Shown: positions 6,762 to 15,835 of the stretch, one piece after another
Layout of the letters: each line of letters begins with the position of its first letter
How positions within the stretch are numbered: the stretch's first letter is position 1
NCBI RefSeq assembly: GCF_900078675.2
Contig: NZ_LT546237.1
Coordinates: forward strand, 2,609,146 to 2,673,145
DNA length: 64,000 nt
Origin: Mycobacterium interjectum
Lineage (GTDB): Bacteria; Actinomycetota; Actinomycetes; Mycobacteriales; Mycobacteriaceae
Reading direction: 5' to 3'
Program-made: the position numbers and the translations under genes
Notes under the pieces: model-generated
Told to the model about the DNA's origin: nothing
The model's input: only the letters and a program-made list of their open reading frames with translations
Database searches by the model: none

Positions 6762-9158
6762 CTACGCGTTCAGCACACGGTTCCCAATGACTCGTTGTTC
6801 ACGCAGCGTGGCAATCTCCGCATCGGAAAGTCCGAGTGTCCCCAGCACCTCGGCGTTGTGCTGCCCGAGGGTCGGGGCCGCCGTTCTGTGATGATGCGCG
6901 GGACCCGGCGAAATGCGAAACGGCCAGCCCGGAAACCTCTGCCGCCCAGTGATCGAATGGTTGAGATCTTGATAAAAGCCGCGCGCCTCGAGCTGCTCGA
7001 CGTCATACATCTGGTCGGCCGCGAGTAGTCGCTCGGCGGGCACGCCATGCTGGCCCAGCGTTGCCACCAGCTCGTCCGCGGGTTGCCTGCACGTCCAACT
7101 GGCAAGTATCTCGTCGAATTGATCATGGTTTTCCCGGCGGGCCGCTGCGGTCGCGAACCTCGCGTCGTCGCGCAGGTCGGCGCGGTCGATGACGTCGAGT
7201 ACGGAAAGCCAGTCAGCATCGTCGCGCACCGACAGCGCGACCCACTCGTCGGGGATGCTGGTTGGGTAGACGCCCTGGGCGTATTCGCGGTGGCGATTTC
7301 CCTCGCGTGGCCGCACGGTACCAGTCAGCGAGTATTCGATGACGGGTTCGGCGGTCACCGCCGCACCGACTTCGATCTGCGCGACCTCGATGAGCTGCCC
7401 CTCACCGGTAGACCGCCTGTGCTCGAGCGCAGCCAGCAGCGCGATGCATGCGTGTACCCCCGCAATCGGGTCCGCGGGGCCCTGCAGATTGCACGGTGGT
7501 CCGTCGGCGTAACCGGTCGCGGCCGACATGCCCGCCACCTGTTCGATGTTCAGCGCCCAGCCGACGTAGTCGCGCCACGGCCCCTCCAAGCCGAACCCGG
7601 GCATCCGCACCATGATGACGTCGGGATTGATGTTCACGAGGGAGTCGTAGTCCAGACCGAACTGCTCGACCACGCGCGGGGAGAAGTTCTCCACCACCAC
7701 GTCGGCTTCAGCGGCGAGCCGCCGCGCCAGTTCGAGACCGGCGGCAGAGGTGAGGTCCAGGGTGACGTCCCGCTTGTTGAGATTGGTCCCCTGCCACAGG
7801 GGCCCACGCTCGTACCAGTCATCGCCCTCACGCAACAGCGAGCCAGAGTAGCGGTGCCCGTCGGGGCGCTGAATGGATTCGACCTTGACCACGTCGGCCC
7901 CGAACGCGCCGAGATAGCACGTCAGGTATGCACCCGCCCAGAAGGTGCTCAAGTCGAACACCTTCAATCCGGCAAACGGCAGCGAGACGTCGAGGAGGTC
8001 GTTCCCCTGGCGGCGTGCGCGGTGTTCGCTCCACGCGGGCGCCGCAGCGGTTCGGAGGGAGGGAGCGGGCAATGGCGGCGGGACCGGTGTCCTCGAGAAG
8101 CGGAAAGGCGCTCCCGGTCGGGTGAATCGCCATCCGTCAGGTGCCGCCTCGATGAAAAATCCTCGCTCGGCGTACTGCGGACAGCTCAGGATCGTGTCGC
8201 CTTGGGTGACCGGCGCCGCGGGTATGCGCATGGCCTGACTCAATTCGACCAGGTCGGCAACGGACATCGAATCGAGGAAGGGCTGGGCCTTGGCGAAAAA
8301 CTCGTCGCGCTCGGGGCCGCCAAGCATGATCGCGAGCTGATGCTCGCCGAATTCGGGCAACCCGACCATGGCGCACACGTCCAGCCAGTGCTGGCCGGTC
8401 AAACAGTTGATCCCGATCCAACCATCGGCGGCACGCACGATACCCAGCATCGGCGCGGCTTTGGAATTCGTCGGCAGGCCAAGGCTCTTCAGGCGCGCCG
8501 CCATCAGCATCGGGTAGGGCAGCGTCGACAGCAGCGCCTCGAACGCCGAAACGTCCACCTCGACTGGTCGGTTGGCCCCGGCCGCGACGATTCGCAGCGC
8601 CGTCAGCGCACCCAGGGCCGCATATCCGCCCGTAATGTACTCCGGGATCCGGGCACCCCCCTGGACCGGCGCCCGCCCGGGATCGCGCACATTGACCCAG
8701 CCCGCGGCCGCCTGCATTGTCAACGAAGTCATCACCCGGTCGCGCAGCGGCCCCTCCTGGCCGAAGCTCGAGATGCGGACGACGACGAGGTTCGGATTGA
8801 TTTGGCCAAGTGTCGCCACGTCCAAGCCCCACTCCAGGCGGTCAGGCGCGCCTGCAGGCAAGTCTTCGACCAGTACATCGGCCTTCGAGATCAATTCGTG
8901 GAAGGTCGCGAGGCCGCTTTCCTGACCGAAATCGATTGTCGCACCGTGTTTTCCCGCGTTCAAATACTCGAAAAGCCCGCTTCGCTCCGGATCCGGACGC
9001 GCTGAGGGGAAGGGCCCCCAACGGCGCAACGGATCACCCGAAGGCGACTCGACCTTACACACATCTGCGCCCAGGTCCACAAGCAGCTTCGTGCAGTAGG
9101 GCCCCGCGATCTCGGAGGCCAGCTCGACGACGCGCAATCCCGACAGAGGCCGGTTCAC
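6762..9158 (-). CDS. Tandem-domain CaiB/BaiF (class III) CoA-transferase
   Basis: 798 residues made of two complete CaiB/BaiF domains (about 1-375 and 395-798), each starting with the Rossmann-type 'VVELAS'/'VFDLST' strand and a 'GADV-KVE' turn. Family members move CoA between organic acids through an Asp-linked anhydride. In the second domain the catalytic Asp is visible in 'GPADPIAG'; in the first the aligned position reads 'IPEYITG', with Glu instead, so that half may be inactive or altered. Single-domain members are about 400 residues and dimerise, so this is effectively a fused dimer. GTG start at 9158 overlaps the aldehyde dehydrogenase stop (GTGA). Confidence 0.9.
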   Translation of the reverse strand: MNRPLSGLRVVELASEIAGPYCTKLLVDLGADVCKVESPSGDPLRRWGPFPSARPDPERSGLFEYLNAGKHGATIDFGQESGLATFHELISKADVLVEDLPAGAPDRLEWGLDVATLGQINPNLVVVRISSFGQEGPLRDRVMTSLTMQAAAGWVNVRDPGRAPVQGGARIPEYITGGYAALGALTALRIVAAGANRPVEVDVSAFEALLSTLPYPMLMAARLKSLGLPTNSKAAPMLGIVRAADGWIGINCLTGQHWLDVCAMVGLPEFGEHQLAIMLGGPERDEFFAKAQPFLDSMSVADLVELSQAMRIPAAPVTQGDTILSCPQYAERGFFIEAAPDGWRFTRPGAPFRFSRTPVPPPLPAPSLRTAAAPAWSEHRARRQGNDLLDVSLPFAGLKVFDLSTFWAGAYLTCYLGAFGADVVKVESIQRPDGHRYSGSLLREGDDWYERGPLWQGTNLNKRDVTLDLTSAAGLELARRLAAEADVVVENFSPRVVEQFGLDYDSLVNINPDVIMVRMPGFGLEGPWRDYVGWALNIEQVAGMSAATGYADGPPCNLQGPADPIAGVHACIALLAALEHRRSTGEGQLIEVAQIEVGAAVTAEPVIEYSLTGTVRPREGNRHREYAQGVYPTSIPDEWVALSVRDDADWLSVLDVIDRADLRDDARFATAAARRENHDQFDEILASWTCRQPADELVATLGQHGVPAERLLAADQMYDVEQLEARGFYQDLNHSITGRQRFPGWPFRISPGPAHHHRTAAPTLGQHNAEVLGTLGLSDAEIATLREQRVIGNRVLNA

Positions 9159-10615
9159 GCGGGGATCCCGATGGCCTTCGGCTCCATGTAGGCCCGCAAT
9201 CCCAGTACACCGCCCTCGCGACCAATGCCGCTCTGCTTGAACCCACCGAACGGTGCGTCTCCGGGAATGGTGCCATTGATCGACACCTGTCCGGTCCGGA
9301 TCCGGCGGGCGATATCCACGGCGCGCCCGACGTCGGTTCCCCACACCGCACCGCCAAGCCCGTAGGCCGAGTTGTTCGCGATGGCCACCGCGTCGTCATC
9401 GTCGCGGTACCGCAAGACCGTCAAGACGGGCCCGAACACCTCCTCCTGGGCGATGTAGGAGTCGGCGGTCACCTCGGTGAGAATCGTTGGCTCGAAGTAA
9501 AAGCCGCTACTCAAATCCTTGGGCCGGGCTCCCCCCACCACCACGGTTGCGCCGTCGGCTTCGGCACGTTTGACGAATCCCTCGACGCGGTCGAGATGCT
9601 CACGGCTAATCAACGGGCCCATCGTGACCGCGGGATCGACGGGATCGCCGACCACGACTCCACGGGCCAGTTCGGCGAGCCGGTTCACCACCTCGTCGTG
9701 AATCGTGTCCGGCAGCAGCAGCCTGCTGTTGAGGATGCAGGCCTGACCGGCATGCATCGTGCATCCCTCGAACAACAGCCGCTCCAACAATTCGTCGCTG
9801 AGATCGACGTCGGGCAGCAGTATGGTCGCCGACTTGCCGCCGCATTCCAGTAGAACGCGCTTCATCGTGCTCGCCGCGCCCGCCATCACATCTCGGCCGA
9901 CGGCCGAGCTGCCGGTGAAGCTCACCATGTCGACCCTGGGATCCAGCGTCAGGCTCCTGCTGGCCGCGACGCTGGTCGGTGTGACCACGTTGACCACACC
10001 CGGCGGGATGTCGGTGTCCTCGTCGATGATTCGGGCAAGGGCGAGCCCCGCCAGCGGTGTCAGTGGCGACGGCTTGAGCACGAGCGTATTTCCGGCCGCC
10101 AGCGCCGCTCCCAGCTTCATCACGTTGAGCGTGTGCGGAAAGTTCCACGGCGTCATGGCCGCCACCACACCGAGCGGTTCATAGCGCAACAGCGTGGTGC
10201 CCGCGGCGCCCCACGCATCTAACGGCGCCTCGGCGGGCTCCTCGGCAAGCTCGGCGGCGTGACCGACCATGAACACCGGACCGTCCACGTGAATCAGCCG
10301 CTCGTTTGCTGAGCAACCCCACTCGGCTTGCGCCAGGGCATACATCTCTTCGCCCCTGGCCAGCAACGCGTCGCTGAGCTGCTGCAGGCATCGGGCGCGT
10401 TCGCCGGGTGTGACCGCCGGCCACGGACCCGCGTCGAAGGCGGATCTCGCCGCAGCGACCGCCTGCCCGACCTGCGCCACGCTGGCATCGGGCGCCGTTC
10501 CGATCACCGCCTCGGTCGCCGGGTTGATCACGTCGTAACGCCCGCTGTCCGGGTCGGCCCATTGCCCGTCGATGTAGTGACCGCAAGCGTTGAGAAGCGA
10601 CCGAGATCCAGCCAT
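9155..10615 (-). CDS. Aldehyde dehydrogenase (NAD(P)+)
   Basis: 486 residues, usual family length. 'TPWNFPH' near 155, the general-base Glu257 in 'LLECGGKS' and the nucleophile Cys293 in 'HAGQACILNSR' are present; 'PFGGFKQSGIGREGG' lies near the C-terminus. It oxidises an aldehyde to its acid. I prefer the ATG at 10615, although an in-frame start 39 bases upstream exists and the ribosome site is only moderate. It heads the operon with the double CaiB, suggesting the acid product is activated by CoA transfer. Confidence 0.9.
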   Translation of the reverse strand: MAGSRSLLNACGHYIDGQWADPDSGRYDVINPATEAVIGTAPDASVAQVGQAVAAARSAFDAGPWPAVTPGERARCLQQLSDALLARGEEMYALAQAEWGCSANERLIHVDGPVFMVGHAAELAEEPAEAPLDAWGAAGTTLLRYEPLGVVAAMTPWNFPHTLNVMKLGAALAAGNTLVLKPSPLTPLAGLALARIIDEDTDIPPGVVNVVTPTSVAASRSLTLDPRVDMVSFTGSSAVGRDVMAGAASTMKRVLLECGGKSATILLPDVDLSDELLERLLFEGCTMHAGQACILNSRLLLPDTIHDEVVNRLAELARGVVVGDPVDPAVTMGPLISREHLDRVEGFVKRAEADGATVVVGGARPKDLSSGFYFEPTILTEVTADSYIAQEEVFGPVLTVLRYRDDDDAVAIANNSAYGLGGAVWGTDVGRAVDIARRIRTGQVSINGTIPGDAPFGGFKQSGIGREGGVLGLRAYMEPKAIGIPA

Positions 10616-10777
10616 CACCTGTCTGCCTTCCTGACTGCCTGCTCGCAGGCGCAATACACGGCGCCCCTAACGAGAACTTACATACTTTGGCTCTGTGTAC
10701 ACAAGCCGTTGAGGCTCGTCAATCGGCAATTAACGGTGATTTTGCGGTATCTGGGCCGCGATTGACACGGGAGTCTG

Positions 10778-10790
10778 GTCTACGGTAGAC
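10778..10790. promoter_or_regulatory. Perfect palindrome GTCTAC-G-GTAGAC, candidate operator
   Basis: A 13-bp perfect inverted repeat upstream of the P450-led operon. A TTGACA-like -35 hexamer sits just before it (10762-10767), so a bound protein would block the promoter. The regulator could be the TetR at the end of that operon; this assignment is inference. Confidence 0.45.
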
Positions 10791-10800
10791 ACCTTGGAAA

Positions 10801-10825
10801 CGGACATTCTTTTTAAATCTGTCCG
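10801..10825. promoter_or_regulatory. Spaced inverted repeat CGGACA-N13-TGTCCG
   Basis: Six-base perfect arms separated by 13 AT-rich bases, 31 bases upstream of the GTG at 10856. It could be a second operator for the igr-like operon or a leader hairpin in the transcript. It is distinct from the GAGAAY motif found elsewhere. Confidence 0.4.
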
Positions 10826-10855
10826 ACCAGCTCTCAGCGTTGAGGAAGGCCTGCG

Positions 10856-12049
10856 GTGCCCACTACGACTGTCCCCTTGCACTCACCCGACTTCTACGCG
10901 GGTGATCCGTACCCGACCTACCGGGAGCTGCGAAACACGACTCCTGTCGTATGGAACGACGTCACCAACTTTTGGGCGCTGTTGAAGTATGAAGACATCC
11001 GCTATGTTTCGGGCCACCCGCTGACCTTCTCGTCGACGCGCGGCATTTCGATCCCCGATCCCGCCCAGCCGGAACCCGTTCAGGAGGGGAACCTGATCTT
11101 TACCGATCCCCCGCGACACCGGCAGCTTCGCAAGCTCATCAACTCGGGTTTCACCCGCCGTCAGGTGCAGTTGCTAGAGCCCAAGGTGCGCGAGATCGTG
11201 AAAGGAATCGTCGGCGGGGTGGACCCGTCACGGGAATACGAATTCGCCGAGGAAATCGCCGCGCCGCTGCCTACTCGGATGATCGCCGAGATGCTTGGGG
11301 CCCCGCCCGAAGACTGGGAGCAGTTCCGCGCATGGTCGGACGCGGCGGTGGGCACCGCCGACCCGGACATCGAACTCGACTCGGTGGTCGCACTCGGTGA
11401 GCTGTACGAATACTTCACCAAGCTCATTGCCACACGGCGCTCCGGCGAGGTCAGCGGGCAGGACGACCTGCTGAGCATCCTGGCCGCGGCCGAGGTCGAC
11501 GGGGAGCGACTCACCGACGCGGACCTGCTCAACTTCTCCTTCCTGCTGTTGGTCGCCGGCAACGAAACCACCCGCAACCTCATCGCACTGGGCACGTTGG
11601 CGCTGATCGACCACCCTGAGCAATTCGCGCTGCTGCGCTCGAAGCCCTCGCTGCTACCCAGTGCGGTCGAAGAGATGCTGCGATTCACCAGCCCCGTCAC
11701 GCACATGGCCCGCCAGGCAACCCAGGACGTCGAGATCCGCGGCCAGCAGATCAAGGCCGGCGACACCGTCGTCATGCTTTACGGCTCCGCCAACCGTGAC
11801 GAAGAAATATTCGGGCCCACCAGCGAAGAGTTCGATATCACCCGCAACCCGAATCCGCACATCGCGTTTGGGGCCGGCGAGCACGCCTGCCTCGGCGCGC
11901 AGCTTGCCCGGCTGGAGGCCAGGGTGATGTTCGAGGTGCTGCTGGGCGCCTTCCCGACGATCGAGCTCACCGGCGACGTGTCACGGCTACGCGCCACCAT
12001 GGTGCCCGGTGTAAAACGCATGCCGATCCGACTCGGAGCAGCCAACTGA
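10856..12049 (+). CDS. Cytochrome P450, first gene of the igr-like operon
   Basis: 397 residues. Heme-binding loop 'FGAGEHACLGAQ' with Cys345 as the iron ligand, E-x-x-R in 'EEMLRF', and an I-helix 'LVAGNETTRN' with the acid-Thr pair for oxygen activation. It resembles the CYP125/CYP142/CYP124 group of mycobacterial steroid and branched-lipid hydroxylases in style, but I cannot assign a subfamily. GTG start preceded by a GAGGAAGG ribosome site. Its stop overlaps the next start (TGATG). The position matches cyp125 relative to fadE28/fadE29 in M. tuberculosis, so side-chain oxidation before CoA activation is a reasonable guess. Confidence 0.9.
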   Translation: MPTTTVPLHSPDFYAGDPYPTYRELRNTTPVVWNDVTNFWALLKYEDIRYVSGHPLTFSSTRGISIPDPAQPEPVQEGNLIFTDPPRHRQLRKLINSGFTRRQVQLLEPKVREIVKGIVGGVDPSREYEFAEEIAAPLPTRMIAEMLGAPPEDWEQFRAWSDAAVGTADPDIELDSVVALGELYEYFTKLIATRRSGEVSGQDDLLSILAAAEVDGERLTDADLLNFSFLLLVAGNETTRNLIALGTLALIDHPEQFALLRSKPSLLPSAVEEMLRFTSPVTHMARQATQDVEIRGQQIKAGDTVVMLYGSANRDEEIFGPTSEEFDITRNPNPHIAFGAGEHACLGAQLARLEARVMFEVLLGAFPTIELTGDVSRLRATMVPGVKRMPIRLGAAN

Positions 12050-13236
12050 TGAATTTCGACTACACGCCTGAGCAGGAACAGCTTCGCAAGGACTATCGGA
12101 CACGCCTCGAGGCGGTGATGACCCCGGAACGCCGCGCGGCCGTTGCCAACCTCACCGAGGGCGGCGCGGCCATCAGCGAGTGCAGGCGCGCGCTCGGCGA
12201 GGCCGGACTGCTCGGCGTCGCCTGGCCGGTCGAGTACGGCGGCGGCGGGTTGACCGCGCTCGAGCAGTACATCTTCTCCGAAGAAGCGCGCAAGGTGAAC
12301 GCCCCGTTGCCGATGATCACCCTTAACACCGTGGGCCCCACGCTCATTCAGTACGGCACCGAGGAGCAGAAGACCAAGTTTCTCCCCCCGATTCTCAAGG
12401 GCGCCATCGAATTCGCGATCGGCTATTCCGAGCCGGGTGCCGGCAGCGACCTCGCATCGCTGCGCACCACGGCCGTACGCGACGGCGACGATTTCGTCAT
12501 CAACGGTTCGAAGATGTTCACCAGCGGCGCCGAGTTCGCCGACTACATCTGGCTGGCAGCGCGCACTGACCCGAATGCCAAAAAGCACAAGGGAATCACC
12601 CTATTCATTGTGCCGACGACCTCGCCAGGGTTCTCCTGGAAGCCGCTGCACACCATGCCGGGCGTGTCCACCTACTACACGTTCTACGACGACGTCCGGG
12701 TACCCGAGAGCGCCATCGTGCTGGGCGAGAACCAGGGATGGACGCTCGTGACCAACCAGCTCAACCTGGAACGCGCCGCGCTGGGTAACCTCGGTGCCCT
12801 CGAACCGCTCTTCAGCAAGACGCTCACATGGGCATCGACAACACCGCTCGACGACGGCATGGTCATCGACCAACCCTGGGTGCAGCAGGCCCTGGCCCGG
12901 GTGGAAGCACAAGTTGCCGCCTACCGGCTGCTGAACCTGCGGGTGAACTCAACGATGAGCTCTGGCGCACTCGGGATGGGCGAGGCGTCGGCGGCAAAGG
13001 TATTCGGCACCGAGCTCACCCAGCAGGTCGCCCGCGAACTGCTCGAAGTGGTGGGGCAAGCCGGTGTGCGTAAGGGCTCGGCGGCTCCACTCAAGGGCGA
13101 GCTGGAGAGCGCGTACCGCATGGCGGTCATCAACACATTCGGCGGCGGGGCCAACGAACTCCAACGCGACATCATCGCCATGGCCGGTCTCGGGATGCCG
13201 CGCGCACCGCGGGACATGCGGGCCAGCGCATCCTGA
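12049..13236 (+). CDS. Acyl-CoA dehydrogenase, FadE29/ChsE2-like
   Basis: 395 residues. 'IGYSEPGAGSDLASLRTTAVRD' is the flavin/substrate loop (shown here across its span) and 'DADYIWLA'-like, 'HKGIT' and 'YYTFYDDVRVP' segments follow closely the pattern of M. tuberculosis FadE29, the larger subunit of the ChsE1-ChsE2 heterotetramer that desaturates the three-carbon steroid side chain. The C-terminal 'GGGANELQRDIIA' is also of that type. It lacks the usual EGT Glu near the C-terminus, as others in this subfamily do. The expected partner is the dehydrogenase at 14265. Translationally coupled to the P450 upstream. Confidence 0.88.
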   Translation: MNFDYTPEQEQLRKDYRTRLEAVMTPERRAAVANLTEGGAAISECRRALGEAGLLGVAWPVEYGGGGLTALEQYIFSEEARKVNAPLPMITLNTVGPTLIQYGTEEQKTKFLPPILKGAIEFAIGYSEPGAGSDLASLRTTAVRDGDDFVINGSKMFTSGAEFADYIWLAARTDPNAKKHKGITLFIVPTTSPGFSWKPLHTMPGVSTYYTFYDDVRVPESAIVLGENQGWTLVTNQLNLERAALGNLGALEPLFSKTLTWASTTPLDDGMVIDQPWVQQALARVEAQVAAYRLLNLRVNSTMSSGALGMGEASAAKVFGTELTQQVARELLEVVGQAGVRKGSAAPLKGELESAYRMAVINTFGGGANELQRDIIAMAGLGMPRAPRDMRASAS

Positions 13237-13254
13237 AAGGAAGGTCGACAACCA

Positions 13255-13830
13255 GTGACCGACACAACGAAGGACGAACTTCGCGAGCGCCTCGACGCGC
13301 TCATCGGCAAACCCATCAGTTCCGGGCAACCAACTAAGGCGCCAGATCCGGTGAATGCCGCAATGATCCGGCACTGGGCGTACGCGTTAGACGACATGAA
13401 CCCCGCCTATCTGGATCCGGAATTCGCCTCTTCCTCCCGTTATGGCGGCCTCGTCTCACCCCCCGTCATGCTGCAGGCCTGGACAATGGCGCCGCCTAAG
13501 CTCGTCGGGATCCACGAGCGCGGTGGGGTCCCCGTGGAACTGAAGGGCGAAAACCCGCTGCAGTTCCTCACCGATGCCGGCTACACCGGCACCGTCGCCA
13601 CCAACTCCGAGTTCGAGATCGAGCGATACCCGCGGGTCGGTGACGACATCACCGCCGAAACGGTGTTCGAGACGATTTCCGACGAGAAGAAGACGGCGAT
13701 GGGTAACGGCTACTTCGTCACCTGGATCACGACCTACCGAGACCAGAACGGTGAAGTGGTTGGTCGCCAGCGGTTCCGGACGCTGCGATTCAAGACGGGT
13801 GGGGCCCCCGCCGGAACGGCTGGGGACTGA
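13255..13830 (+). CDS. MaoC N-terminal-type hotdog protein (ChsH2 hydratase half)
   Basis: 191 residues with a FAS1-like/MaoC N-terminal hotdog domain: 'HWAYALDDMNPAYLD', then 'YGGLVSPPVML' with the usual membrane-of-sheet turn. In M. tuberculosis ChsH2 this domain is fused to a DUF35 domain; here the protein stops after the hotdog (TGA overlapping the next ATG) and the DUF35 is a separate gene. It probably forms the structural half of a heteromeric enoyl-CoA hydratase with the protein at 15383, which carries the catalytic residues. GTG start with AAAGGAAGG upstream. Confidence 0.85.
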   Translation: MTDTTKDELRERLDALIGKPISSGQPTKAPDPVNAAMIRHWAYALDDMNPAYLDPEFASSSRYGGLVSPPVMLQAWTMAPPKLVGIHERGGVPVELKGENPLQFLTDAGYTGTVATNSEFEIERYPRVGDDITAETVFETISDEKKTAMGNGYFVTWITTYRDQNGEVVGRQRFRTLRFKTGGAPAGTAGD

Positions 13831-14243
13831 TGGCCACCCGACTTGCTCCGTCGATCAGCCCCGACACCGAATTCTTCTGGTCGGGCCTCAAGGACCGTAA
13901 GCTGCTGATCCAGCGGTGCACCGACTGCAAGACATTGCGGGTGCCTCCCCGTCCGATGTGCGGGAACTGTCAGTCCCTCAACTGGGATTCCGTCGAATCG
14001 ACCGGGCGCGGCACGGTTTACAGCTGGGTGATGCCGCAGTACCCCCCGCTGCCGTTCCTCCAGTACCCGTACGTGGTGGCACTGGTCGAGCTCGACGAAG
14101 GAGTTCGCATCGTGTCGAATCTGTGCGATATCGAGCCCGCGGCCATCGAGGTCGGCCTGCGCGTCGAGGTCTTCTACGAGAAGTTCGAAGCCATCCCGAG
14201 CGGGGACGAGCTGGTGCTGCACCAGTTCCGGCCCGCGCGCTGA
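13830..14243 (+). CDS. Zn-ribbon OB-fold (DUF35) protein, split-off ChsH2 C-terminal half
   Basis: 137 residues. A rubredoxin-like zinc ribbon has Cys30, Cys33, Cys44 and Cys47 ('CTDC' ... 'CGNC'), followed by an OB fold with 'GTVYSWVMPQYPP' and 'YVVALVELDEGVRI'. DUF35 proteins bind thiolase-fold partners and are thought to handle the acyl-CoA; in the igr system the DUF35 domain of ChsH2 is required by the Ltp2 aldolase. Its ATG overlaps the previous stop (TGATG). Having a complete N-terminal helix before the ribbon argues for a genuine separate gene. Confidence 0.9.
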   Translation: MATRLAPSISPDTEFFWSGLKDRKLLIQRCTDCKTLRVPPRPMCGNCQSLNWDSVESTGRGTVYSWVMPQYPPLPFLQYPYVVALVELDEGVRIVSNLCDIEPAAIEVGLRVEVFYEKFEAIPSGDELVLHQFRPAR

Positions 14244-14264
14244 CCAACGAGGTATCAACCGAGC

Positions 14265-15386
14265 ATGGACTTTTCCTTCACCGAGGAACAAGAGACCGTC
14301 GGCAAGGTGGCGCGCCAACTCTTCGAGCACCGCGCCACCCCCGAAGTTCTCACCGACCTGGAATCGGGCCTGAAATCCGGCAGTGTTCGCCACGACCAAG
14401 CGTTGTGGCGCGAACTTGCTTCGTCGGACTTGCTGGGCATCGCGCTGCCCGAGTCTGTCGGCGGCAGCGGGGGCGGATTCCTCGAGCTCGGTGTCCTACT
14501 CGCCGAGGTCGGGTGGAGTGTCGCGCCCGTCCCCGTCTACGCGACGCTCTTACTCGGCGCGGACACGATTGCGCGACACGGCAATTCCGCTATTCAGCAG
14601 CGATACCTGCCAACGGTGGCGACCGGCGAGACGATCCTGACCGCCGCACTCGCCGAACCGGGCAACTCCGACCCGACCGCGCCGCGCACCAGCGCGCGCG
14701 CCGCCGGCGACAGCTGGATCCTGGACGGTAGCAAGGAACTCGTGCCCGCCGCGCAGCTCGCCGACGCCATCGTCGTTTCGGCCCAGACGGACGACGGCCC
14801 CCGCCTGTTCGTCATCGACACCACAGCGGACGGCGTCGTCGTCAACCCGGTAAGCACCACCAACGGCGAGCCCTACGCCGACGTCGAATTCGCCGGCGCG
14901 CTAGGTCACCGACTGAACGGCAGCGGTGCTGAGGACGCCGTCGGCTCGCTGTACACCAGGGCGCTCGTCGGGCTGTGCGCGCTCCAAGTCGGCGTAGCCG
15001 AACGAGCGCTGGGGATCGCCGCTTCCTACACCACCCAACGCGAGCAGTTCGGCAGGCCGATCGGCTCGTTCCAGGCAGTGCAGCAAAGGCTGGCCGACGC
15101 CTTCATCGATGTCGAGGCGATCCGCTGGACCACCTGGCATGCGGCCTGGCTAATCTCCGAGGGCCGGCCCGCCGGTCGCGAAGCGGCCATCGCCAAGTTC
15201 TGGGCGGCTGAGGCCGGCGCACGCGTCGTCGCGTCCGCCCAGCAAGTCCACGGCGGCATGGGCATCGACGTCACCTATCCGCTCCACCGGTATTTCCTGT
15301 GGGCCAAGCAGATCGAGCTTTCGCTGGGCTCGGCCTCCCAACAACTCGCCCGCCTCGGCGCCGCATATCCGGAAGGAAACAAATGA
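14265..15386 (+). CDS. Acyl-CoA dehydrogenase, FadE28/ChsE1-like
   Basis: 373 residues, the partner-type subunit with a degenerate middle domain ('AALAEPGNSDPTAP' where typical enzymes have EPGAGSD). 'QREQFGRPIGSFQAVQQRL' and 'QVHGGMGIDVTYPLHRYF' are the C-terminal family signatures. With the dehydrogenase at 12049 it should form an alpha2beta2 enzyme acting on a short side chain attached to a bulky ring system. ATG at 14265, 21 bases after the DUF35 stop; its own stop overlaps the next start (ATGA). Confidence 0.87.
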   Translation: MDFSFTEEQETVGKVARQLFEHRATPEVLTDLESGLKSGSVRHDQALWRELASSDLLGIALPESVGGSGGGFLELGVLLAEVGWSVAPVPVYATLLLGADTIARHGNSAIQQRYLPTVATGETILTAALAEPGNSDPTAPRTSARAAGDSWILDGSKELVPAAQLADAIVVSAQTDDGPRLFVIDTTADGVVVNPVSTTNGEPYADVEFAGALGHRLNGSGAEDAVGSLYTRALVGLCALQVGVAERALGIAASYTTQREQFGRPIGSFQAVQQRLADAFIDVEAIRWTTWHAAWLISEGRPAGREAAIAKFWAAEAGARVVASAQQVHGGMGIDVTYPLHRYFLWAKQIELSLGSASQQLARLGAAYPEGNK

Positions 15387-15835
15387 CCTCCACCGTCGAC
15401 CGCACCACCACACTGGCATGGAACTCCATCAATGTCGGCGACGAAGTCACCCCGATGGACGTTCCGGTGACCACCACGCTGATCGTCGCCGGCGCCATCG
15501 CATCGCGCGACTACATGCCCGTACACCACGACCGCGACTTCGCCAACTCCCAAGGATCCAAAGACATTTTCATGAACATCCTGACGACAAACGGGCTCTG
15601 CGTGAAATTCCTACACGACTGGGCGGGCCCCGAGGCGATGATCAAGAAGCTGTCCATCCGCCTGGGCGTACCGGCCTACCCGAACGATCCGATGCGGTTC
15701 ACCGGGTCCGTCACCGACAAATCATCGACCGACGGCGAAGGACTCGTCGAGGTCACCTTCAAGGGCACCAACAGCCTCGGCGACCACGTCTCCGGGACCG
15801 CAGTGCTCAGCCTCCTCCAAGGTGTCAAGGCATGA
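15383..15835 (+). CDS. MaoC-like hydratase, ChsH1-like catalytic subunit
   Basis: 150 residues, single hotdog domain. 'SRDYMPVHHDRDFA' contains Asp43 and His48 at the same spacing as the catalytic pair of MaoC hydratases, and 'GSKDIFMNILTTNGL' and 'IRLGVPAYPND' match the pattern of M. tuberculosis ChsH1 (Rv3541c). Expected role: hydration of the side-chain enoyl-CoA, together with the hotdog protein at 13255. The ATG overlaps the preceding stop, and its stop overlaps the next ATG, so translation is coupled on both sides. Confidence 0.88.
   Translation: MTSTVDRTTTLAWNSINVGDEVTPMDVPVTTTLIVAGAIASRDYMPVHHDRDFANSQGSKDIFMNILTTNGLCVKFLHDWAGPEAMIKKLSIRLGVPAYPNDPMRFTGSVTDKSSTDGEGLVEVTFKGTNSLGDHVSGTAVLSLLQGVKA

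Noticed and set aside
7047..9005. 652-codon plus-strand frame opposite the double CaiB gene
   Set aside because: No domain content, Arg/Gly/Asp-rich shadow composition, and the minus strand carries a clear two-domain CaiB protein.
13800..13860. Possible frameshift joining the MaoC and DUF35 genes
   Set aside because: The overlapping TGATG junction and complete ends on both sides fit two coupled genes; nothing suggests a lost base.
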